Notes: generated by a model from the letters alone, not told the origin. DNA of 7,701 nucleotides from an uncultured Lachnospiraceae bacterium (GCA_910588565.1 CAJUPF010000058.1:1-7701), one strand, 5' to 3'; counted from the first letter of the stretch, positions 1 through 6,632 are shown. Translations and numbers: made by a program.

Positions 1-1
1 A

Positions 2-1657
2 TTGTATATGCCCAAAAGTCAAAGAAGAAACCAATGCCAAAAGTCAGCATCTGACTGCGAATGGGCTCCGAATGAAAAAGTAGCTATGGAGGTAGCGTTT
101 GGCGCTTCTCTGGCAGGAAAGAGAAGTTTTTGCGGCATGAAACATGTGGGGCTGAATGTAGCTGCAGATCCCCTGTTTACCTGCTCCTATACCGGAGTCA
201 ATGCAGGTATGGTGATCTGTGTAGCGGATGACGCTGGTATGCATTCTTCCCAGAATGAGCAGGATTCCCGTCATCATGCGATTGCGGCCAAGATACCGAT
301 GTTAGAGCCTTCCGATTCCGGCGAGGCCTGTGAATTTGCAAAAAAAGCCTTTGCGCTTTCTGAAGAATTTGATACACCTGTTATTATTAAAATGTGTACC
401 AGAGTCGCTCATTCCCAGAGTATTGTGGAAGAAGGCGAGCGTGTGGTGCCTGAAATCATTCCATATGAAAAGAACATTGCCAAATATGTCATGATGCCGG
501 GCAACGCGATCCGCAGGCACCCGATTGTAGAAGAACGTACCAGAAAACTGATTGCATATGCGGAAAACTGCGAATTTAACCGTGTGGAAATGGGAGATAC
601 CAGGCTTGGAATTATCACTTCCTCCACCAGCTACCAGTATGTAAAAGAAATATTTGGAGAGGGCGCAAGCATCTTAAAATTAGGCTTGATCAACCCTCTG
701 CCTGAAAAACTGATTCTCGATTTTGCTTCTAAAGTGGACAAACTTGTGATTGTGGAAGAATTAGATCCGATCATTGAAGATCACTGTAAAAAGCTGGGTC
801 TTACCGTAACCGGAAAAGACGTGCTGCCAATGGAAGGGGAATATTCCCAGAATCTGATTGCAGGCAAACTTGGCGCTGCGGTTCCTGCATTTAAAAGTCT
901 GGGAGAGACGTTGCCGAACAGGCCTCCTGTTATGTGCGCCGGATGTCCCCACAGAGGACTGTTTTACATATTATCGAAGAATAAATGTACGGTACTTGGA
1001 GATATCGGATGTTATACCTTGGGCGCAGTAGCGCCGCTAAATGCAATGGAGATGACGTTATGCATGGGCGCTTCCATCAGTTCTATCCATGGATTTAACA
1101 AAGCGCTTGGCGGAGAAAGTGAAGGGAAAACAGTGGCTGTCATTGGAGATTCCACCTTTATGCATTCCGGAATGACAGGCCTTGCGAATATTGCTTACAA
1201 TCAGAGCAATTCTACCGTAATTATCCTGGATAATTCCATAACCGGTATGACAGGCCATCAGCAGAACCCGACCACAGGCTACAATATTAAAGGCGATCCG
1301 GCAGGAAAAATTGATCTGGAAAGTTTATGCCGTTCTATGGGATTTGCACGGGTTGCAGTGGTAGATCCATATGATCTGGAAGAATGCGAACGTATGATTA
1401 TGGAAGAACTGGAAGCAAAAGAGCCTTCTGTGGTTATCAGCAGACGTCCCTGCGCTCTGTTAAAATATGTGAAACACAATCCGCCGATTCAGGCAGACGC
1501 CAAAAAATGTGTGGGCTGTAAATCCTGTATGCGCCTTGGATGCCCGGCGATCAGCATGAAAGGCAAAAAAGCGGTGATTGACAATACCTTGTGTGTAGGC
1601 TGCGGCGTCTGTCAGCAGCTGTGCAAATTCGATGCGTTACAGTCAGGGGAGGTGTAA
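2..1657 (+). CDS. iorA: Indolepyruvate:ferredoxin oxidoreductase, alpha subunit (5'-partial)
   Basis: This is the large catalytic subunit of the cytoplasmic TPP- and Fe-S-dependent enzyme that converts arylpyruvates plus CoA to arylacetyl-CoA and CO2, reducing ferredoxin. Residue numbers count from base 2. The PYR-domain signature EWAPNEK is at 20-26, followed by MKHVGLNVAADP (46-57). MCAGCPHRG is at 311-319. The TPP/Mg site runs from GDIGCYTLG (333-341) to GDSTFMHSG (382-390) and LDNSITGMTGHQ (409-420). The C-terminal 2x[4Fe-4S] domain has C503, C506, C509, C514 and C531, C534, C537, C541. The last cysteine is followed by Lys rather than the usual Pro. Family members are usually about 590-620 residues, and the N-terminal YPGTPSTE-like segment is absent, so the 5' end is cut by the window edge. 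The first ~19 residues do not resemble the family and probably reflect a frameshift near base 53. The apparent TTG start is therefore not real. iorB follows after 2 nt. Confidence 0.93.
   Translation: MYMPKSQRRNQCQKSASDCEWAPNEKVAMEVAFGASLAGKRSFCGMKHVGLNVAADPLFTCSYTGVNAGMVICVADDAGMHSSQNEQDSRHHAIAAKIPMLEPSDSGEACEFAKKAFALSEEFDTPVIIKMCTRVAHSQSIVEEGERVVPEIIPYEKNIAKYVMMPGNAIRRHPIVEERTRKLIAYAENCEFNRVEMGDTRLGIITSSTSYQYVKEIFGEGASILKLGLINPLPEKLILDFASKVDKLVIVEELDPIIEDHCKKLGLTVTGKDVLPMEGEYSQNLIAGKLGAAVPAFKSLGETLPNRPPVMCAGCPHRGLFYILSKNKCTVLGDIGCYTLGAVAPLNAMEMTLCMGASISSIHGFNKALGGESEGKTVAVIGDSTFMHSGMTGLANIAYNQSNSTVIILDNSITGMTGHQQNPTTGYNIKGDPAGKIDLESLCRSMGFARVAVVDPYDLEECERMIMEELEAKEPSVVISRRPCALLKYVKHNPPIQADAKKCVGCKSCMRLGCPAISMKGKKAVIDNTLCVGCGVCQQLCKFDALQSGEV
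1645..1653 (+). promoter_or_regulatory. Ribosome binding site of iorB, inside the end of iorA
   Basis: AGGGGAGGT lies seven bases before the ATG at 1660 and overlaps the last codons of iorA. It decides the start of iorB: the reading frame is open further upstream (an ATG at 1591), but that stretch lies inside the coding sequence of the second iorA Fe-S cluster, and IorB proteins begin just before the GVGGQG motif. Confidence 0.8.
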
Positions 1658-1659
1658 GT

Positions 1660-2226
1660 ATGACAAAGAATATTATGATTGTCGGCGTAGGCGGACAGGG
1701 TTCTTTGCTTGCAAGTAAACTTCTGGGACATCTGCTTTTATCAGAAGGTTATGATGTAAAGGTTTCCGAAGTGCATGGAATGAGCCAGCGCGGCGGAAGT
1801 GTTGTTACTTATGTAAGATTCGGGGAAAAAGTTTATTCGCCGATTATTGATAAGGGCGAAGCGGATTTTATCGTTTCATTTGAAAAATTAGAAGCTGCGC
1901 GTTATGTGGAATTTTTAAAAGAAGGCGGCAGAATCGTAGTAAATACCCAGGAGATCGATCCGATGCCGGTCATCACCGGGGCGGCGCAGTATCCGGAACA
2001 GCTGATTGAAAAGATGCAGGCGCTTGGAATTGCCGTAGACGCTATGGATTGTCTGGCTCTGGCGGAAGAGGCTGGTTCTTCTAAGGCTGTGAATATTGTG
2101 CTGATGGGACGTCTGTCCAAATATTTTGATATTCCGGCAGAGAACTGGTTAAAGGCAATAGAAGAATGTGTACCGGCTAAATTTGTGGAGCTGAACCATA
2201 AAGCATTTTTAGCGGGACGCGGCTAG
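1660..2226 (+). CDS. iorB: Indolepyruvate:ferredoxin oxidoreductase, beta subunit
   Basis: This 188-residue protein is the small gamma-type subunit partner of IorA, of the pyruvate ferredoxin/flavodoxin oxidoreductase gamma family. It forms the heteromeric arylpyruvate:ferredoxin oxidoreductase in the cytoplasm. The N-terminal glycine-rich loop GVGGQG is at residues 9-14, and the family signature HGMSQRGGSV is at 39-48. Its length matches the usual 185-200 residues. The ATG at 1660 is supported by a well-spaced ribosome site and by the position of the glycine loop close to the N-terminus. The 2-nt gap from iorA suggests translational coupling and equimolar synthesis. The gene ends with TAG, and no terminator is visible in the 62-nt gap before paaK, so the three genes are probably one transcript. 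The sequence shows no sign of damage. Confidence 0.95.
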   Translation: MTKNIMIVGVGGQGSLLASKLLGHLLLSEGYDVKVSEVHGMSQRGGSVVTYVRFGEKVYSPIIDKGEADFIVSFEKLEAARYVEFLKEGGRIVVNTQEIDPMPVITGAAQYPEQLIEKMQALGIAVDAMDCLALAEEAGSSKAVNIVLMGRLSKYFDIPAENWLKAIEECVPAKFVELNHKAFLAGRG

Positions 2227-2288
2227 AGCGTGTTTGAAAATTCATGGAACTGTTCATTTAGAAAATATGAAACGATTGGAGAAGGAAT

Positions 2289-3593
2289 ATGAAAAATTAT
2301 TATCAACCAGAGATTGAGACAATGCCTTTGGATCAGATACAGGCATTGCAGAGTGAGCGGCTGGTAAAACAGGTGAAGTTTGTTTATGAGAATGTGAAGT
2401 TTTACCGTGACAAAATGGATGAAAAAGGGGTAAAACCGGAAGATATCAAGGGCATTGAAGATTTGCATAAGCTTCCGTTTGTTACCAAAAATGATCTGCG
2501 GGACGAATACCCATACGGTCTTCTGGCTGTGCCGTTAGAAGACTGTGTACGTATCCAGTCTACCAGCGGAACAACAGGGCGCCGTGTGGTTGCTTTCTAT
2601 ACGCAGGAGGATATTGATATCTGGGAAGAGTGCTGCGCAAGGGCGATTGTCGCCGCAGGCGGTACAAAAGAGGACGTCTGCCATGTCTGCTATGGATATG
2701 GGCTTTTTACCGGAGGGCCGGGATTAAACGGAGGCTCCCATAAGGTAGGCTGCCTGACGCTTCCCATGTCTTCCGGGAATACGGAGCGGCAGCTTCAGTT
2801 TATGACGGATCTTGGTTCTACGATTCTCTGCTGCACGCCGTCCTATGCTGCAAATCTGGGCGAAGCGGTAGATGAGAGAGGACTGAAAGATAAGATAAAA
2901 TTAAAAGCCGGTATTTTTGGCGCAGAGCCCTGGACAGAGGGAATGCGCCGCAATATTGAGGAATCTCTTGGCATTAAGGCATATGATATTTATGGCCTGA
3001 CAGAAATTTCCGGCCCTGGCGTATCCTTCGAGTGTGAGGAGCAGGCAGGTATGCACATCCAGGAAGATCATTTCATCCCGGAGATTATCAATCCGGATAC
3101 CGGAGAGGTTCTTCCGGAGGGAGAAGTTGGAGAGCTGGTTTTTACCTGTATTACGAAAAAGGCATTTCCGCTGCTTCGCTACCGCACCAGAGACTTGTGC
3201 CGATTGACAAGGCAGAAATGCTCCTGCGGACGTACGCATGTGCGTATGATGAAGCCAAAGGGAAGAAGCGACGACATGATGATTGTCAAGGGCGTCAACG
3301 TATGGCCGTCCCAGATTGAGACTGTTCTTTTAAACCAGGGCTTCCAGGCAAACTACCAGATTATTGTTGATCGTATTGGAAACCATGATACGATCGAGGT
3401 TCAGGTAGAGCTGACGCCGGAAATGGTAGAAGATACCTCCAGAACAAATTCCTGGAGAGAAAAACAGATTGTCGCAGGATTAAAATCCATGCTTGGCATT
3501 ACCGTAAAAGTAAAAGTCGTAGAGCCCAAGAGCATTGTCAGAAGCGAAGGCAAGGCTGTCCGGGTGATTGATAAGAGGAATCTGTACCAGTAA
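2289..3593 (+). CDS. paaK: Phenylacetate-CoA ligase family protein (arylacetate-CoA ligase)
   Basis: This 434-residue AMP-forming ligase is of the PaaK type (E. coli PaaK has 437 residues). It joins phenylacetate or a related arylacetate to CoA through an acyl-adenylate. The phosphate-binding loop STSGTTG is at 91-97, the adenine/acyl motif YGLTE at 235-239, and YRTRDL at 298-303 carries the ribose-binding Asp302. GRSDDMMIVKGVNVWPSQIE (325-344) is the hinge and PaaK C-terminal domain signature. RSEGK (418-422) carries the likely catalytic Lys422. A CSCG motif at 311-314 is typical of the family. GGAGAAGGA at 2278-2286 precedes the ATG. Placement directly after iorAB implies work on arylacetyl-CoA, either making arylacetate from the IorAB product or activating arylacetate for the reverse reaction. 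Known family members are AMP-forming; the direction in vivo and preference among phenyl-, indole- and hydroxyphenylacetate are inference. Confidence 0.92.
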   Translation: MKNYYQPEIETMPLDQIQALQSERLVKQVKFVYENVKFYRDKMDEKGVKPEDIKGIEDLHKLPFVTKNDLRDEYPYGLLAVPLEDCVRIQSTSGTTGRRVVAFYTQEDIDIWEECCARAIVAAGGTKEDVCHVCYGYGLFTGGPGLNGGSHKVGCLTLPMSSGNTERQLQFMTDLGSTILCCTPSYAANLGEAVDERGLKDKIKLKAGIFGAEPWTEGMRRNIEESLGIKAYDIYGLTEISGPGVSFECEEQAGMHIQEDHFIPEIINPDTGEVLPEGEVGELVFTCITKKAFPLLRYRTRDLCRLTRQKCSCGRTHVRMMKPKGRSDDMMIVKGVNVWPSQIETVLLNQGFQANYQIIVDRIGNHDTIEVQVELTPEMVEDTSRTNSWREKQIVAGLKSMLGITVKVKVVEPKSIVRSEGKAVRVIDKRNLYQ

Positions 3594-3645
3594 AATTGGC
3601 AGGATATCAATTGGAAGTAACTATTCGGAAGATGAAAACACTGCG

Positions 3646-3680
3646 GAGCTGCTTAGTCGAAACTAAGCAGCTCTTTTGCA
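3646..3680 (+). terminator. Intrinsic terminator of the iorA-iorB-paaK operon
   Basis: A perfect 12-bp stem (arm GAGCTGCTTAGT at 3646-3657, mate at 3662-3673) closes on a CGAA loop and is followed by TTTT and, after GCA, a second T run. It sits 52 nt after the paaK stop. The same hairpin contains the stop and last codons of the convergent amidohydrolase gene. On the minus strand its downstream flank is poorer in T (a TTTT comes about nine bases after the stem), so it may work in both directions but is better on plus. Confidence 0.85.
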
Positions 3681-4504
3681 TTTTTATAAAAAATAGTTTC
3701 TTTTTCCGCTTCTGTGAAAGGCAGCGTATCGATCCGCTGCACATAATCTTTCTGAGCTTCCCACGGGGAATCTGTTGCAAATAGAATTTTATCTGCTCCA
3801 TGTTTTCGCACAATCCGCACAAAATCCTCTTTGGACAAATTGCTTGACAGATACGGTTCTCCGCTTTTCGCTTTATCTGGTGTCACCGCTCCAATGGAAA
3901 ATGCGGTGTCCAGCCAGACCGGGGCTCCGGCAAGGTCACGTTCCACATCTTCCCAGCAGCCCCAGTTCCCCATATGGGCAAGGACGAATTTTTCCGGATG
4001 TACCTGATCAAGTACGCTTAGGATCTGCTTAACGGACGCATAGTTATGATTATAGATACCGATATCAATACCAGCATGGGTGAGAACAACCAGGCCAAGC
4101 TCTGAAGCGCAGTCTATGATGCGCAGAAACTTAATATCGTCAATATCCGTATTCTGATAGGCCGGATGGATTTTAATGCCGGGAATGCCGCTTTCTTTCA
4201 GATGCTGCAGTTCTTTCTTATAATCATTATATTCCGGGTGCATTCCGCCAAATGTAATAATTCCCTGTTTTGCCAGCGTCTCCTTGTCCGCAATCAGAGA
4301 GCGGTTCACTTTTTCTACCTGCTCTGCACTGGTCATAACCGGAAGGTTGACAGAGTAATCCACAGAGGCTTCTTTCATCGAAGCAAGAAGCCCGTTTACA
4401 GAGCCGTCTGTAAAATATTGTGTATGGGATAGTCTGCTTAGCTTTGCCAGAACTTTTTCTGAAATCGCGGCAGGAAATGTATGGGTATGAAAATCAATTA
4501 TCAT
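3653..4504 (-). CDS. Amidohydrolase family protein (COG2159-like TIM-barrel metal hydrolase/decarboxylase)
   Basis: This 283-residue protein matches the Amidohydro_2 / COG2159 group of metal-dependent TIM-barrel enzymes. The group includes hydrolases and non-oxidative decarboxylases of the ACMSD type. Visible ligands are the HTH motif at the first strand (His6, His8), then GIKIHP (109-114), THAG with His143, LAHMGN with His177, and the closing FATDSPW with Asp245. This arrangement suits a single divalent metal. There is no signal peptide, so it is cytoplasmic. An AGGAGG ribosome site at 4516-4521 (minus strand) lies 11 nt before the ATG. The stop codon lies inside the terminator shared with paaK. 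It is divergent from the AMP-ligase gene at 4803 and may share regulation with it. The substrate cannot be read from the sequence; hydrolysis or decarboxylation of a small carboxylic or aromatic acid is an inference. Confidence 0.85.
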   Translation of the reverse strand: MIIDFHTHTFPAAISEKVLAKLSRLSHTQYFTDGSVNGLLASMKEASVDYSVNLPVMTSAEQVEKVNRSLIADKETLAKQGIITFGGMHPEYNDYKKELQHLKESGIPGIKIHPAYQNTDIDDIKFLRIIDCASELGLVVLTHAGIDIGIYNHNYASVKQILSVLDQVHPEKFVLAHMGNWGCWEDVERDLAGAPVWLDTAFSIGAVTPDKAKSGEPYLSSNLSKEDFVRIVRKHGADKILFATDSPWEAQKDYVQRIDTLPFTEAEKETIFYKNAKELLSFD

Positions 4505-4550
4505 AAAATATAAAACCTCCTGAAAGAAAACTTTTCAATATTTGCATGTT

Positions 4551-4579
4551 ATGATAAAATAAAATTTACGAGCTGTCAA
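4551..4579 (-). promoter_or_regulatory. Sigma-A-type promoter of the amidohydrolase gene
   Basis: Read on the minus strand, a perfect -35 TTGACA (plus 4574-4579) is separated by exactly 17 bp from TATCAT (plus 4551-4556), which matches TATAAT at five of six bases. Transcription would start near 4544, giving a leader of about 40 nt with the AGGAGG site before the start codon at 4504. Confidence 0.82.
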
Positions 4580-4586
4580 ACTGTAA

Positions 4587-4613
4587 AAAGTTAAACTTTT
4601 AAACTTTAACTTT
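4587..4613. promoter_or_regulatory. Candidate operator: 9-9-9 inverted repeat between divergent genes
   Basis: AAAGTTAAA at 4587-4595 and its exact reverse complement TTTAACTTT at 4605-4613 flank a 9-bp centre. The repeat lies just upstream of the minus-strand -35 box and over the likely plus-strand promoter area, which is where a regulator of both divergent genes would bind. The DNA here is AT-rich, so chance symmetry is possible. No regulator gene is present in the window. Confidence 0.45.
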
Positions 4614-4618
4614 ATATA
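4591..4618 (+). promoter_or_regulatory. Weak candidate promoter for the AMP-ligase gene
   Basis: TTAAAC (4591-4596), 16 bp, then TATATA (4613-4618) is the best plus-strand promoter-like pair found upstream of the ligase gene. It overlaps the inverted repeat and would give a leader of about 175 nt containing the hairpins at 4629-4690. The -35 match is poor and the AT-rich background makes this uncertain. A TATAAA at 4774-4779 has no -35 partner and would start too close to the ribosome site. Confidence 0.25.
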
Positions 4619-4628
4619 GCGACAATAG

Positions 4629-4690
4629 CTTTGCCAACTGGCGGCAAAGGAGCCGGGGTATCTGATGCTTTCCGGTATACGTTTCCTTTG
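4629..4690 (+). promoter_or_regulatory. Structured 5' leader with two mutually exclusive hairpins
   Basis: In a locally GC-rich patch of an otherwise AT-rich intergenic region, CTTTGCC (4629-4635) pairs with GGCAAAG (4643-4649) across a 7-nt loop. The segment CAAAGGA (4645-4651) is also exactly complementary to TCCTTTG (4684-4690), enclosing a CCGG/CCGG mini-stem (4653-4656 with 4672-4675). The two 7-bp stems share bases 4645-4649, so they cannot form together. Such a switchable pair is typical of riboswitches and attenuators. No known riboswitch consensus was recognised and no T-run terminator follows, so control of translation or binding by a protein or ligand is inference. The remainder up to 4780 holds only short stems, such as GCTG/CAGC at 4751-4763. 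Confidence 0.4.
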
Positions 4691-4783
4691 GACAAGCGCA
4701 GACTGTATTTTGGCATTTTGCAAAAAGCGGCTGCATAAGCCAAATGAACGGCTGCCTGTCAGCAGGTAAAGCGTATAAATATG

Positions 4784-4805
4784 AAGGAGGAAGTATGATA
4801 TTATG
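4784..4805 (+). promoter_or_regulatory. Ribosome binding site and ambiguous start of the AMP-ligase gene
   Basis: AAGGAGG at 4784-4790 is a full-strength site. The ligase ATG at 4803 is 12 nt after it, longer than usual. A closer ATG at 4795 (4 nt away) is in another frame and gives only MILCL before a TAA at 4810-4812, overlapping the ligase start. The in-frame ATT at 4800 is nine bases away, but ATT is a very rare start. The ATG at 4803 is taken as the start. Confidence 0.6.
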
Positions 4806-6437
4806 CCTGTAACAGATTTACTGGAGAGGAATCACAAGTTATACAGTGACGAAGTGGCGCTGGTGGAGCTGAATCCGCTGGTGAAAGATACGAGGAAGAC
4901 TACCTGGAAAGAATATGATCTGGTGCAGCAGACATCTGCTGTTCCATATCGCAGGGAGATTACCTGGAGTATTTTTGATGAAAAGGCAAACCGGGTAGCA
5001 AATATGCTGCTTAGCCGGGGCATTAAAAAAGGAGATCGGGTAGCGATTCTGATGTTTAACTGCCTGGAGTGGCTGCCGATTTATTTTGGAATTTTAAAAA
5101 CCGGTGCGATTGCAGTACCGTTTAATTTTCGGTTTTCGGCAGATGAAATTAAGTACTGCGCCGATCTGGCGGAAGTTCATATTCTGTTTTTCGGGCCGGA
5201 ATTTATTGGCCGTATTGAATCGATTGGGGAGGAACTGAGCAAGGGGCGCCTTCTGATCTATGTAGGCGACGGCTGCCCTACGTTTGCGGAGAGCTATCCG
5301 GAACTGGTGGCGGATTGTTCAAGCCAGGCTCCGTTGATCCGCCTGGAGGATGAAGATGACGCAGCGATTTATTTTTCTTCCGGGACAACCGGGTTTCCAA
5401 AAGCAATCCTGCATAATCATGAGAGCCTGCTGCAGGCTGCGCAGATGGAACAGCGGCATCATCTGACAGGCCGGGATGATGTGTTTTTGTGTATTCCGCC
5501 GCTGTACCATACAGGCGCTAAGTTCCATTGGATGGGAAGCTTGTGTGCGGGAAGCAGGGCTGTTCTGTTAAAAGGGACGACGCCGGAAATTATTCTGGAC
5601 GCTGTGTCAAAGGAACACTGTACGATTGTCTGGCTGCTGGTGCCCTGGGCGCAGGATATTCTCAGCGCTTTGGATCGGGGAGATGTAAAACTGGAAGATT
5701 ACGAGCTGGATCAGTGGAGACTGATGCACATCGGTGCGCAGCCGGTGCCGCCGTCATTGATTAAGCACTGGAAAGAGTATTTTCCGGGGCATTTATACGA
5801 TACGAACTATGGCCTTTCCGAGTCTACGGGGCCAGGCTGCGTTCATCTGGGGATAGATAATATTCATAAGGTAGGCGCGATTGGGATTCCGGGATACCGC
5901 TGGAAATGTAAAATTGTGGATGAGAATAATCATGAAGTGCCGCAGGGGGAGGTCGGAGAGCTTTGTGTCAAAGGGCCTGGCGTGATGACGTGTTATTATA
6001 ATGATCCGAAAGCGACAGAAGAGACGTTACAGGATGGCTGGCTATATACAGGCGATATGGCGAAGATGGATGAAGACGGGTTCTATTTCCTTGTAGATCG
6101 GAAAAAAGATGTGATTGTAAGTGGTGGAGAGAATATTTATCCGGTGCAGATTGAGAATTTCTTAAGCGCTTATGAGAAAATCCAGGATGTTGCGGTGATT
6201 GGCCTGCCGGATGAGAGGCTTGGTGAGATTACCGGGGCGATTATTGCGATCAAAGAGGGGATGGAATGCACCCAGGAAGAAATTGAGGAGTTCTGCAGGC
6301 AGCTGCCGCGGTATAAGAGGCCGAAGAGGATTATTTTTGCGGAAGTTCCGAGGAATGCGACTGGGAAGATAGAGAAGCCGGCGCTGCGGAAAAAATATGG
6401 GGCGGATCTTTTGGTGGCGAAGCAGAATATGGGGTAG
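4803..6437 (+). CDS. AMP-dependent acyl-CoA synthetase/ligase, substrate unknown
   Basis: This 544-residue class I adenylate-forming enzyme activates a carboxylic acid as acyl-AMP and transfers it to CoA. Motifs appear in order: phosphate loop SSGTTGFPKAI (192-202, with Ala where Gly is usual after PK), IPPLYHTG (231-238), YGLSEST (336-342), YTGD (415-418), the hinge DRKKDVIVSGGENIYP (432-447), and PRNATGKIEKPALRK (516-530) with catalytic Lys522. The overall form is that of medium/long-chain or carnitine/bile-acid-type acyl-CoA ligases. An N-terminal stretch at about 22-50 before REITWSIFDEKANR is longer than in many relatives. It is a different subfamily from PaaK nearby, so the two are not duplicates. 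It is divergent from the amidohydrolase, which hints at a shared substrate, but this is inference. No terminator is visible after the TAG. The function is certain only at the level of acyl-CoA ligase. Confidence 0.9.
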   Translation: MPVTDLLERNHKLYSDEVALVELNPLVKDTRKTTWKEYDLVQQTSAVPYRREITWSIFDEKANRVANMLLSRGIKKGDRVAILMFNCLEWLPIYFGILKTGAIAVPFNFRFSADEIKYCADLAEVHILFFGPEFIGRIESIGEELSKGRLLIYVGDGCPTFAESYPELVADCSSQAPLIRLEDEDDAAIYFSSGTTGFPKAILHNHESLLQAAQMEQRHHLTGRDDVFLCIPPLYHTGAKFHWMGSLCAGSRAVLLKGTTPEIILDAVSKEHCTIVWLLVPWAQDILSALDRGDVKLEDYELDQWRLMHIGAQPVPPSLIKHWKEYFPGHLYDTNYGLSESTGPGCVHLGIDNIHKVGAIGIPGYRWKCKIVDENNHEVPQGEVGELCVKGPGVMTCYYNDPKATEETLQDGWLYTGDMAKMDEDGFYFLVDRKKDVIVSGGENIYPVQIENFLSAYEKIQDVAVIGLPDERLGEITGAIIAIKEGMECTQEEIEEFCRQLPRYKRPKRIIFAEVPRNATGKIEKPALRKKYGADLLVAKQNMG

Positions 6438-6527
6438 TGTTAAGGAATGGAAGGTGACAGTTTAGACGGTAATGTCAGTGACTTAAGGCTTTTGTTTGTA
6501 TAGCCGCAAAGGTAACTCCCGCTGCCC

Positions 6528-6567
6528 CGTTACAGTTCACGGCCTAACCCGGCCGCAAACTGTAACG
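6528..6567. repeat. Stem-loop 1 of the intergenic hairpin cluster
   Basis: CGTTACAGTT (6528-6537) pairs perfectly with AACTGTAACG (6558-6567). After a 2x2 internal loop, CGGCC (6540-6544) pairs with GGCCG (6551-6555) around the loop TAACCC. No T run follows, so it is not a classical terminator. Confidence 0.75.
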
Positions 6568-6610
6568 CATCCAGCCCATTCCAAGTCGCCTTCGGCGAGG
6601 GGCTGGATGC
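6567..6610. repeat. Stem-loop 2 of the intergenic hairpin cluster
   Basis: GCATCCAGCCC (6567-6577) pairs perfectly with GGGCTGGATGC (6600-6610) over 11 bp. An inner stem TCGCC (6586-6590) / GGCGA (6594-6598) closes on TTC. It shares base 6567 with stem-loop 1, so the two helices would stack almost end to end. No T run follows. Confidence 0.75.
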
Positions 6611-6632
6611 TTGAAACCACTGCTTTATTGGC

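Noticed and set aside
1591..1659. Upstream in-frame extension of iorB starting at ATG 1591
   Set aside because: It overlaps the second Fe-S cluster codons of iorA, lacks a suitable ribosome site, and would put 23 extra residues before the N-terminal GVGGQG loop. The start at 1660 has a clear site and fits the family.
2234..2262. Possible internal promoter before paaK (TTGAAA, 17 bp, TTTAGA)
   Set aside because: The -10 match is poor and the 62-nt gap has no terminator, so read-through from iorAB explains expression better.
4535..4723. Minus-strand open frame of 62 codons in the divergent intergenic region
   Set aside because: It covers the promoter, inverted repeat and hairpins, has no recognisable domain, and would place a gene over the promoter of the amidohydrolase.
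2289..6437. Idea that the two CoA ligases are a gene duplication
   Set aside because: They belong to different subfamilies: PaaK-type with a short N-terminus and YRTRDL, versus FadD/CaiC-type with YTGD and a C-terminal PRNATGK motif. They share only the general adenylate-forming motifs.
6452..6475. TGACA/TGTCA pair after the ligase gene as a terminator
   Set aside because: The stem is only five base pairs with a 13-nt loop and no T run, so it does not support an intrinsic terminator.
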